A stretch of 64,000 bases of DNA from NCBI GenBank assembly GCA_958437935.1, contig CAUBPS010000004.1, positions 78,984-142,983 on the forward strand. Reading direction: 5' to 3'. This document shows, one piece after another, positions 31,039 to 37,737 of the stretch (position 1 is its first letter; each line of letters starts with the position of its first letter). The position numbers were made by a program, and so were the translations under genes. This DNA comes from an uncultured Collinsella sp. (lineage in GTDB: Bacteria > Actinomycetota > Coriobacteriia > Coriobacteriales > Coriobacteriaceae). The notes under the pieces are model-generated. The model was given only the letters and a program-made list of their open reading frames with translations, searched no databases and had not been told where the DNA came from.

Positions 31039-32457
31039 ATTCTTCTCCTTCGCTTCTGCGATCTGGATGCGTTTGTTCCATTGGGCAGCGACTGCCAGAC
31101 GCTCGTCCTGAGCACGACGGCGGGCGCTTTCGGCGCGCGATTTGGCCAGCAACTCGCGTCCGCACGGCAGTACGTCGAGCGTGGCGAAGTAGTCGCCCGG
31201 GCGCTCGGCACGACGGATAAGATCCGCCGAGCCGTCGGGACGCAGCAATACCTCGGCAGAGCGCAGGCGCCCGTTGTAGTTGTAGCCCATGGAGTAGCCG
31301 TGCGCGCCGGTGTCGTGGATCACGAGCAGGTCGCCCATGTCGATCTGCGGCAGCTCACGGTCGATGGCGAACTTGTCGTTGTTTTCGCACAGGTTACCCG
31401 TGATGTCGTACGTGTTCGTGACGGGAGCTGCGGACTTGTCGGGGCCACCCGGCTGGCCCATCACTGTAACGTGGTGGTAGGCGCCATACATGGCAGGGCG
31501 AATGAGATCGACGGCGCTTGCGTCGACGCCGATATAGTCCTTGTAAATCTGCTTTTCGTGGATGGCCTTGGTGACCAGGCATCCGTAGGGGCCCATCATA
31601 AAGCGGCCCATCTCGGTGCAGATCGCCACATCGCCCATGCCGGCGGGAACCAGAATCTCGTCGTAGGCTGCGTGTACGCCCTCGCCGATGGCGTGGATGT
31701 CGTTAGCCTGCTGCTCGGGCAGATAGGGGATGCCCACGCCACCGGACAGGTTAATGAAGGCGACATGAGCGCTTGTCTCGCGCTCCAAGCGCACGGCAAG
31801 CTCAAAGAGGATGCGTGCGAGCTTGGGGTAGTAGTCGTTGGTGACGGTGTTGCTGGCAAGGAAGGCGTGGATGCCAAAATTTTCGGCGCCCTTGGCCTTG
31901 AGCATGCGGAATGCCTCAAAGAGCTGCTCGGTGGTCATGCCGTACTTGGAATCGCCCGGGTTGTCCATAATGCCGTTGGAAAGCTGGAACAGACCGCCCG
32001 GGTTAAAGCGGCAGCTGACCGTCTTGGGGATGGGGCCCGCGACGCGCTCAAAGAACTCGATGTGGCTGATGTCGTCGAAATTGACGATGGCGCCTAGCTT
32101 GTCGGCAAGCTCAAAGTCTGCCGCCGGCGTGTCGTTGGACGAGAACATGATGTCATGGCCGGTGATGCCCAACGAGCGGGCGATCATGAGCTCGGTGTAG
32201 CTCGAACAATCGCAACCGCAACCGTATTCGTTGAGAATGGAGATAAGTGCCGGGTTGGGGTTAGCCTTGACGGCAAAGTACTCCTTAAACCCCGGATTCC
32301 ACGCAAAGGCGTCGCGCACCTCTTGCATGTTGCGGCGGATGCCCGCCTCGTCGTATAGATGAAACGGCGTAGGGAACTGCTCGACGATATGCTCGAGCGT
32401 CTCCTTGTCCACAAACGGCCGCTTGGTCGCATATGCCTCGTTGGGGGTCAATGCCAT
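30148..32457 (-). CDS. lysA: Diaminopimelate decarboxylase in one continuous frame with dapA (LysA-DapA fusion)
   Basis: A 769-codon frame without an internal stop. Residues 1-~440 are a fold-III PLP decarboxylase that makes lysine from meso-DAP: FAVKANPNPALISIL with the PLP Lys, CSSYTELMIARS, FNPGG, LSGGVGIPYLP, MGRFMMGPYG and the C-terminal GYSMGYNYNGRLRSAEVLLR. A charged linker (about residues 440-473, RRRAQDERLAVAAQWNKR) then leads straight into a complete dihydrodipicolinate synthase. Inside the linker an AAGGAG with a good spacing precedes an ATG at 31038, so DapA can also start separately. LysA ends normally near 420-430 residues, so the stop appears lost. The gene is headed by a lysine riboswitch. 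Confidence 0.93.
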   Translation of the reverse strand: MALTPNEAYATKRPFVDKETLEHIVEQFPTPFHLYDEAGIRRNMQEVRDAFAWNPGFKEYFAVKANPNPALISILNEYGCGCDCSSYTELMIARSLGITGHDIMFSSNDTPAADFELADKLGAIVNFDDISHIEFFERVAGPIPKTVSCRFNPGGLFQLSNGIMDNPGDSKYGMTTEQLFEAFRMLKAKGAENFGIHAFLASNTVTNDYYPKLARILFELAVRLERETSAHVAFINLSGGVGIPYLPEQQANDIHAIGEGVHAAYDEILVPAGMGDVAICTEMGRFMMGPYGCLVTKAIHEKQIYKDYIGVDASAVDLIRPAMYGAYHHVTVMGQPGGPDKSAAPVTNTYDITGNLCENNDKFAIDRELPQIDMGDLLVIHDTGAHGYSMGYNYNGRLRSAEVLLRPDGSADLIRRAERPGDYFATLDVLPCGRELLAKSRAESARRRAQDERLAVAAQWNKRIQIAEAKEKNMDVRNLEGSIVALVTPFKKDGSVDFDALERLIDFHLQNGTDAILTLGTTGESATMTDDEDNSVVAAVVKQVAGRVPVIAGSGSNSTQTMLTKSLTYQGLGADGLLLITPYYNKSNEEGIYQHFKTVADAVDIPCILYNIPGRCGCGISERNVERLAAHPNIMGIKEASGNVAYAAKIAHLLSDDFRMYSGEDALTVPLMSLGASGTISVWADVQPQLVHGMCRAYLDGDVARARDIQIAGQPLINALFSEVNPIPVKEALAQMGMIEANYRMPLCPMADNTRAALTDALKGAGLLD

Positions 32458-32551
32458 GTCCCGTAAACCTCGCTATCCAGACGGCGCCATCTGCGCATCG
32501 AATCCGCATAGCGTGGACCCAATGTCCGGATAGCGCTCCCGCATTGCTGCA

Positions 32552-32685
32552 GACAGTCCTGCGGGTGTTTCCCGCAGGCCCACCAGGCCGTTCGTGCCCG
32601 AAAAGCCCAGTTCGGCGGGTTTCGCCTCCCCGCAGGGTCAAAGTCTGCCGACTCGCCCGCGGCTCTTCGTGCCCGCGCCTCTATC
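32552..32685 (-). promoter_or_regulatory. Lysine riboswitch (L box) controlling lysA-dapA-dapB-dapH
   Basis: On the minus strand the leader contains the L-box consensus in order: GATAGAGGCGCGG at the 5' end, GGGGAGG, GCCGAACTGGG, CCTGGTGGG, and ACTGTC at the 3' end, with the closing helix P1 formed by GATAG(A)/CTGTC. Downstream, CGCTATCCGGAC (plus 32524-32535) can pair with GTCTGGATAGCG (plus 32474-32485), which ends at the GAGG ribosome site of lysA. No T-rich terminator is present, so translational control is likely. The 378-nt gap 32458-32835 is filled mainly by this element and divergent promoters. Confidence 0.9.
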
Positions 32686-32835
32686 AAGTGGTAAAGACCC
32701 TACCACGTTGCACTTTACCAAACAAGAGTATTCGTATATAGCGTTTAAAAAATGCAGCGTTATGCTAGAAACATGCGCGCCACAAAGCTGCGTCACAATA
32801 TGCGTGAATGGACGTGTCCCACGAAAGGATCCTGT

Positions 32836-34023
32836 ATGACCGAGCTCCAAGAACTCCGTCGCTATCGTCGCGATCTGCATCGCATTCCGGAGCTCGACTT
32901 CGATCTTGAGCAAACTATCGCCTATATCGAGGGCGTGCTCGCTCCGCTTGCCTGCGAGGTGACCTATCCCTGCCCGAGCTGCGTCTGTGCCTTCTTCGAT
33001 GCCGGTGTGGGCGCTACGAATGCCACGGCGATTCGCGCGGATATGGACGCCCTGCCCATCGCGGAGACGACGGGTGCCGCTTTTGCCTCGACGCATCCCG
33101 GCAAGATGCACGCGTGCGGTCACGACGGGCACATGGCTATGGCCCTCGCGGCGGCAACTTTTGTCGACCGTACGATTCGTGAGCAGCCGGGCGTTATTAA
33201 GCGCAACGTGCTTTTTGTGTTCCAGCCGGCCGAGGAAACAACGGGCGGCGCCAAAACGGTGTGCGAGAGTGGTGTGTTCGAACACTTTGGGGTTGATCGC
33301 ATCTTCGGCTTTCACGTGTGGCCCGATCTGCCTGCCGGCACGCTGGCGAGCTGCTCCGGTCCGCTGCTGGCGCGCTCGAGCGAGACTCACATTCATATCC
33401 ATGGCACGAGTATCCATATTGCCAAGACCTATGGCGTTCCGGTCGAGGAATCGCACGATGCCGCGCTGGCGGCTGCCAAGTTCTTGGTTGCCGAGCGCGA
33501 GCTGATGGACGAGTTGGGCGCCGACGAGTCCTGCATTGGCAAGTTCGGTCTGCTGCAGGCAGGCACCGTCTGCAATGCGGTGGCGGGGGAGGCCCATGTC
33601 GCCGGCAGCCTGCGCGTGTTTACGGACGACATGTTCAATCGTGCGCGCGAAGGCGTGCGCCGCGTGTTGGACGAGGCCTGCGCCGCAACGGGCTGCACGT
33701 ATGATCTCGACTTTGCCGAGGGCTATCCGCCGGTCGATAACGACCCTGAGCTGTTTGCCTGCATTGCACCTGCTTTGCCCGAGTTGCAACTGGTGAACGA
33801 GCCACTACTGATTGCCGAGGATTTCGCGTTCTATCAGCGCCATCTGCCGGGCGTGTTCTTCTTATTGGGCACGGGCGTGCCTGCCGGCCAAGACAATCCG
33901 AGTGACACCGAGGGCTGCCCCGCCTATGCCGCCAGCGCACTGCATACCGATACCATGCTCTTTGATGAGGAAATCCTGCTCAAAGGCCTCGATGCCTATA
34001 AACGATTGCTTTCGCTTGCCTAA
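32836..34023 (+). CDS. M20-family amidohydrolase, probable N-acetyldiaminopimelate deacetylase
   Basis: A 395-residue M20D metallopeptidase-like amidohydrolase: LRRYRRDLHRIPELDFDLEQT at the N-terminus, ATAIRADMDALPIAETTG, GKMHACGHDGHMAMALAAA with metal ligands, FVFQPAEETTGGAK with the catalytic Glu pair, and a dimerisation domain about residues 180-290. The YkuR/DapL-type deacetylases of the acetyl-DAP pathway belong here. It is transcribed divergently from the riboswitch-controlled dap operon that encodes DapH, so N-acetyl-LL-DAP is the likely substrate. AAAGGAT precedes the ATG. A hippurate- or peptidase-like role cannot be excluded. Confidence 0.85.
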   Translation: MTELQELRRYRRDLHRIPELDFDLEQTIAYIEGVLAPLACEVTYPCPSCVCAFFDAGVGATNATAIRADMDALPIAETTGAAFASTHPGKMHACGHDGHMAMALAAATFVDRTIREQPGVIKRNVLFVFQPAEETTGGAKTVCESGVFEHFGVDRIFGFHVWPDLPAGTLASCSGPLLARSSETHIHIHGTSIHIAKTYGVPVEESHDAALAAAKFLVAERELMDELGADESCIGKFGLLQAGTVCNAVAGEAHVAGSLRVFTDDMFNRAREGVRRVLDEACAATGCTYDLDFAEGYPPVDNDPELFACIAPALPELQLVNEPLLIAEDFAFYQRHLPGVFFLLGTGVPAGQDNPSDTEGCPAYAASALHTDTMLFDEEILLKGLDAYKRLLSLA

Positions 34024-34100
34024 TGGGCAAAGAAGTAATTGCCTAGAAAATACGAACAGATGTACGGTATAATGAAGATGTAAGTCTATAGAAACGTTTG

Positions 34101-34113
34101 ACGTTATTAACGT
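34101..34113. promoter_or_regulatory. Probable HigA operator
   Basis: ACGTTATTAACGT, a 5-bp inverted repeat with 3-nt centre, 12 nt before the higB start and downstream of a TATAAT box at 34068-34073. The position fits antitoxin autoregulation. Confidence 0.5.
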
Positions 34114-34124
34114 AAGGCGATACT

Positions 34125-34406
34125 ATGATTGCATCCTATAAAGATGAAGATACCGAACGCTTTGCCATGGGTGTGCGGGTCAGGAAGTTCATTCCTTTTG
34201 AGCGGGTCGCATTGAGGAAGATCCGCCAACTGCAGGTCTGCGCTTCGCTTGATGATCTTCGCATTCCGCCAGGCAACCGCCTTGAAGCATTGAAGGGCGA
34301 TCGTGCCGGTCAATACAGTATTCGCGTCAACGAACGCTATCGGGTCTGCTTTGAGTGGAGACAGGGGATGGCTTGGAATGTCGAAATCGTCGATTATCAT
34401 AAATGA
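34125..34406 (+). CDS. higB: HigB-family toxin (RelE superfamily)
   Basis: A 93-residue RelE/HigB-fold mRNA interferase. The C-terminal block DDLRIPPGNRLEALKGDRAG and QYSIRVNERYRVCFEW is diagnostic of plasmid-maintenance killer toxins; basic Lys and Arg residues there bind ribosomal mRNA. The N-terminus is slightly atypical (YKDEDTERFAMGVRVRKF in place of the common shorter form). It is first in a two-gene operon with the antitoxin downstream and overlapping by 29 nt, the hig order. The ribosome site is weak (GTAAGG). Confidence 0.9.
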   Translation: MIASYKDEDTERFAMGVRVRKFIPFERVALRKIRQLQVCASLDDLRIPPGNRLEALKGDRAGQYSIRVNERYRVCFEWRQGMAWNVEIVDYHK

Positions 34407-34719
34407 GGAGGCTGCGGCTGATTTGCTGTCACCGGTGACTCCTGGTGAGCTTCTCAAAGAGGAGTTTCTTGTTCCCATGGGTATTTCTCAATATCGCCTT
34501 GCTAAGGAGACCGGGATTCCGGCTCAGCGTATCGGGCAGATTATTTTGGGGAGGCGCCGTGTGACGGCCGACACTGACCTCCGTCTTTGCCGTTATTTTG
34601 GCCTGACGGATGGTTATTGGCTGCGCGCTCAGGTGGCGTTTGACCTTGAGGCCGAGAAAAGGCGGATTAAACCTGAGCTCGACAAAATCGCTCCTGTTCA
34701 GCAGGCCATCGCGCTGTAG
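34378..34719 (+). CDS. higA: HigA-family antitoxin
   Basis: A 113-residue XRE-type antitoxin: PVTPGELLKEEFLVPMGISQ, then YRLAKETGIPAQRIGQIILG as the helix-turn-helix, RRRVTADTDLRLCRYFGL and GYWLRAQVAFDLE, the standard HigA pattern. It neutralises HigB and represses its own promoter. The ATG at 34378 overlaps higB; a TTG at 34423 with GAGGAGG in front is an alternative shorter start that would still include the whole HTH. Intact toxin and antitoxin suggest an active module. Confidence 0.9.
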   Translation: MSKSSIIINEEAAADLLSPVTPGELLKEEFLVPMGISQYRLAKETGIPAQRIGQIILGRRRVTADTDLRLCRYFGLTDGYWLRAQVAFDLEAEKRRIKPELDKIAPVQQAIAL

Positions 34720-34745
34720 GGTCCAACGATGCGGAGTATGGAGTG

Positions 34746-35069
34746 ATGATGAGGCGCCAACGGTCTGCCGCATATAGTCCGGGTGGTTGCGGGTGTGGTT
34801 TGTTGTTGCTCCCAGTCGTTGCCGTGGGCATTGGCGTGATGTTTGCGCTTGCCGGTTTGGCTGCGGCGGCGCTCGTGTTGCTGATTGTCGCCATTGGCGT
34901 GACAATCTGGCTCTATCGCTGTCGCGAGCAGCGACGTGACAATGGTAAGTGCAATGTTGGATGGATCATCTTTTTGGTCATCGCCTACCTGTTGAGCATC
35001 AGCTATCTTGTGTTCTTTGTTTTGCTGATGGTCAGCACTTTTACCGGTGAATCTGTCACGGTGGGGTAA
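34746..35069 (+). CDS. Small membrane protein, unknown function
   Basis: A 107-residue protein with three hydrophobic segments (LLLLPVVAVGIGVMFALAGL, LVLLIVAIGVTIWLY and IIFLVIAYLLSISYLVFFVL), a short basic N-terminus, and a cytoplasmic loop RCREQRRDNGKCN. No family is recognised. A GCGGAG motif is 9 nt before the ATG at 34746. It lies 26 nt after the antitoxin and may be cotranscribed with it. Confidence 0.65.
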   Translation: MMRRQRSAAYSPGGCGCGLLLLPVVAVGIGVMFALAGLAAAALVLLIVAIGVTIWLYRCREQRRDNGKCNVGWIIFLVIAYLLSISYLVFFVLLMVSTFTGESVTVG

Positions 35070-35100
35070 GCGTGCGTATTCCAAGCGTCGGATTTGCGGT

Positions 35101-35128
35101 TTGACTTTCATTTGAATGTTCGTACAAT
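35101..35128 (+). promoter_or_regulatory. Promoter of the DHA2 transporter gene
   Basis: TTGACT at 35101-35106, 16-nt spacer, TACAAT at 35123-35128, followed by an ~75-nt leader to the ribosome site GGAAAG. Confidence 0.7.
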
Positions 35129-35207
35129 GGCCGTGGTCGAATCTAGAGACATCTTCGGCCGCGTGTCCTGTGCGCAGGGCATTTCCGAGTTTTGGAAAGA
35201 AAAAAGT

Positions 35208-36620
35208 ATGCAAGAGAATAGGATCGATGCATTTGAGCGCAAGCTCAATGCCGGGCTCGTGCTATCCATCGTAGCGACGGGCATCATGTCATTTTCGGGC
35301 GTGTGCGTAGAGACGGCGATGAACGTCACGTTTCCAACGCTGATGCGCGAATTTGGGGTCAATACCGCAACTGTTCAGTGGCTCACCACGGCATATCTGC
35401 TGGTGCTTGCCGCCGTTGTCCCCGTATCGGGTTTCTTGAACCGGCGGTTTAAAACCAAGCACGTCTTTTGTTTCGCCATGGCGTTCTATATCGCGGGCAT
35501 CGTGTGCGGTATGACGGCCCAGGTTTTTCCGGCATTATTGCTGGGACGTGTGCTCGAGGGAATCGGCACGGGCGTCGCGCTGCCACTCATGTTCAATATC
35601 ATTACCGAGCAGGCGCCCCAGGAGCGCCTGGGCCTTATGATGGGCATCGGTTCATTGGTCACGGCCGTGGCACCTGCTGTGGGCCCGTCGGTGGGCGGAT
35701 GGCTTTCCGAGACGTTTGGCTGGCGCGCGATTTTCGCCGCACTGCTTCCCCTGTTGCTCGTAGCTTATGTGTTGGGCATTTCTTCCATTCGTCAAAGCCA
35801 TAAGGTTTCCCGCGAGTCGTTTGATGTTCCGGGGTGGCTGTGTCTTGCCGCATCGTTTGCGTGTCTGGTGCTTGCGGTCGATGAGGGGGCGAATCTTGGC
35901 TGGACGAGTCCGGCAATCATCGTTTTGTTTGTCGCGTTTGTCATCCTACTGACCCTCTTTGTGCGCCGCGAGCGTTCGTGCGATGCGCCGTTAATCAATC
36001 TGGGTATTTTCGGTCGACAGGGCTATGTGTTTGGATTGGGCGTTGCGGTGTCGCTGCAGTTTACCGTTTTGGGCTTCTCGTTTCTGCTGCCTTCCTTTGC
36101 CCAGCTCGTTTTGGGCGTGGGCCAGACGGAGGCCGGCTCGATTCTTCTGTGGGGCTGTCTGGTCGGTGCCGTCTTGGCTCCGTTTTCGGGGCAGCTGCTC
36201 GATCGATTTGGTGCTCGACTCCCTATCATGCTCGGCGTCGGCCTTTCATTGCTTGCGACTTGCCTGTATGCAGCGATGATTACGCGCCTCTCGACGATGC
36301 AGCTGGCGTTGGTGTATGTGGTGTTTGCCTCCGGACAAGGCCTCATGTACGGCAACAACATGACGTGTGCGTTGCGCTTTTTGCCCGCCGAGGTTAAGCC
36401 GGACGGCAATGCCATGTTTACGACCATGCAGCAGCTCTCGGGTGCTATCGGTACCAGTGTGATTGCCGCCGTGGTGAATGCCGCTCAGGACGGTGTTGCC
36501 GATTCGGCCATGGCGCAGGCGACGGCAAACGGTGCCCAGTCGGCGACGCTGGTGCTTGTCTGCGCGATGGCGCTCTCGTTTGTCTTTGCGCTGCTCGAGA
36601 CGGGGCGGGCTCGCCGCTAG
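35208..36620 (+). CDS. DHA2-family (EmrB/QacA) major facilitator drug transporter
   Basis: A 470-residue inner-membrane MFS exporter with 14 predicted hydrophobic segments, the DHA2 count. After the first helix the segment VCVETAMNVTFPTLMREFGVN replaces the usual motif with D; motif C-like GPSVGGWLSETFGWRAIF and a LLGRVLEGIGTGVALPL segment are typical of EmrB-type proton-driven multidrug pumps. ATG 35208 follows GGAAAGAAAAAAGT; an upstream in-frame extension has no hydrophobic start. No adjacent regulator or EmrA-like adaptor is seen. The substrate is unknown. Confidence 0.87.
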   Translation: MQENRIDAFERKLNAGLVLSIVATGIMSFSGVCVETAMNVTFPTLMREFGVNTATVQWLTTAYLLVLAAVVPVSGFLNRRFKTKHVFCFAMAFYIAGIVCGMTAQVFPALLLGRVLEGIGTGVALPLMFNIITEQAPQERLGLMMGIGSLVTAVAPAVGPSVGGWLSETFGWRAIFAALLPLLLVAYVLGISSIRQSHKVSRESFDVPGWLCLAASFACLVLAVDEGANLGWTSPAIIVLFVAFVILLTLFVRRERSCDAPLINLGIFGRQGYVFGLGVAVSLQFTVLGFSFLLPSFAQLVLGVGQTEAGSILLWGCLVGAVLAPFSGQLLDRFGARLPIMLGVGLSLLATCLYAAMITRLSTMQLALVYVVFASGQGLMYGNNMTCALRFLPAEVKPDGNAMFTTMQQLSGAIGTSVIAAVVNAAQDGVADSAMAQATANGAQSATLVLVCAMALSFVFALLETGRARR

Positions 36621-36682
36621 TTCTTTCGCTGCTTGGCAATTTCATTTGCAGCCTTAGCTCTCAGCTAATGAATTCAAGTTCA

Positions 36683-36736
36683 ATCCTTCCTACGATGGGC
36701 TGTGTGCCGGCACGGTGGCCGGATCGTAGGAAGGAT
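36683..36736 (+). promoter_or_regulatory. Hairpin that would sequester the ribosome-binding site
   Basis: ATCCTTCCTACGAT (36683-36696) pairs perfectly over 14 bp with ATCGTAGGAAGGAT (36723-36736), around a 26-nt loop with an inner CCGGC/GCCGG stem. The 3' arm contains the Shine-Dalgarno AGGAAGGA of the gene starting at 36742. Confidence 0.7.
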
Positions 36737-36741
36737 GCATA

Positions 36742-37185
36742 ATGGCAAAAGAAGGAAAGAAGCCGATCGGTAAGATCGTTCTGGGCATAATCGTTGTGCT
36801 CGTTATCGTCGGCGCTGTGGGTTCCATGGGCGGCAACTCCTCTGACTCATCTACGGGCGATGTGTCGAAACCTGCCGAGGCATCGCAGCAGGCCGAAGAG
36901 CAACAAGAGCCGCAGGAGCCTTATACGATTGCCGACGAAGTCGAGGATACCTCTAATCAGTTCGCCTATAAGATCACGGGTACGCTGACCAATAACACGG
37001 ACAAGGAAAAGAGCTACATTCAGATCGAGTACGTTTTGTATGATGCTGATGGCAACCAGGTTGGAACCGCCCTCGCGAACACCAATCATCTGAAGGCAGG
37101 TGGCTCCTGGAAGTTTGAGGCGCTCGGTACGGCGTCTCCCGATCAGGTCGCCAGCTGGGAGCGCTCGGATGTGAGCGGTTTCTAG
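36742..37185 (+). CDS. Membrane-anchored FxLYD-domain protein
   Basis: A 147-residue protein with one N-terminal membrane segment (IVLGIIVVLVIVGAVGSM, about residues 12-30) after a basic MAKEGKKP start, an acidic Ser/Gln/Glu-rich linker and a C-terminal FxLYD domain: YKITGTLTNNTDKEKSYIQI and YVLYDADGNQVGTALANTNH. The domain is common in extracytoplasmic actinobacterial and Firmicute proteins; role unknown. There is no lipobox Cys, so it is anchored by the uncleaved helix. Its ribosome site lies within a 14-bp hairpin. Confidence 0.82.
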   Translation: MAKEGKKPIGKIVLGIIVVLVIVGAVGSMGGNSSDSSTGDVSKPAEASQQAEEQQEPQEPYTIADEVEDTSNQFAYKITGTLTNNTDKEKSYIQIEYVLYDADGNQVGTALANTNHLKAGGSWKFEALGTASPDQVASWERSDVSGF

Positions 37186-37219
37186 CATGCTGTATATGCT
37201 TGGGGGGAGGTGAAGTCGT

Positions 37220-37642
37220 ATGCCCGATAAAAAGTTGACTGAGGAGCTGCTCAACGAGCTGCTCGATGCGCCGAGCATCGATGGCTATATCAAGGAACAC
37301 GACTTTGCCGCCCCTTCGCTTTCGGACTACCTCCAGCAGTTACTGCAAGAGAAGGGTTTGGAGCGCTCTCGCGTGGTGCGTATGGCCGACCTCAACGAAA
37401 CGTTCGGCTATCAGATCTTTACCGGCGCACGCCATCCGAGTCGCAATAAAGTGCTGCAAATTGCCTTTGCGATGGCGCTGTCGATGAAGGAGACCAACCG
37501 CGCACTGACGGCCGCCGGAGCCAGCGTTCTTAACTGTAAGGACCGGCGCGACGCCATCATCATCTTTTGCATTGATCGCGGCTGCAGCCTGCAAAAGGTT
37601 AACGAGGAGCTATATCGCTTTGGTGAGGAGACGGTCAGCTAG
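37220..37642 (+). CDS. XRE-like helix-turn-helix protein linked to a Ser/Thr kinase
   Basis: A 140-residue protein; SLSDYLQQLLQEKGLERSRV followed by NETFGYQIFTGARHPSRNKVL is an XRE-like HTH, and the C-terminal half (MSMKETNRALTAAGASVL, DAIIIFCIDRGCSLQKVNEEL) forms a helical extension seen in similar small regulators. It lies 95 nt upstream of a protein kinase gene in the same direction, an association seen in other Gram-positive genomes, so it may be a kinase substrate or regulator. GGGGGGAGGTG precedes the ATG. Confidence 0.78.
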   Translation: MPDKKLTEELLNELLDAPSIDGYIKEHDFAAPSLSDYLQQLLQEKGLERSRVVRMADLNETFGYQIFTGARHPSRNKVLQIAFAMALSMKETNRALTAAGASVLNCKDRRDAIIIFCIDRGCSLQKVNEELYRFGEETVS

Positions 37643-37664
37643 CCGGTGGTGCCAAGCTTGGAAC

Positions 37665-37724
37665 CGTTTAGGAAAGCCCTAAACGCGCAGGGCACGGATG
37701 CCGCAGGGCGCCCGTGCCCTGCGC
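37665..37724 (+). terminator. Tandem hairpins between the HTH gene and the kinase gene
   Basis: CGTTTAGG/CCTAAACG (37665-37685) is followed directly by a perfect 13-bp stem GCGCAGGGCACGG with CCGTGCCCTGCGC (37685-37697 with 37712-37724). A TATTAT box starts immediately after, 8 nt before the kinase ATG. They may terminate the upstream transcript. Confidence 0.6.
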
Positions 37725-37737
37725 TATTATGGACGCT

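Noticed and set aside
30502..32097. A 531-codon plus-strand ORF opposite lysA-dapA
   Set aside because: It is a shadow of the fused frame; composition is Val/Gly/Asp/His-rich with no family motif or ribosome site.
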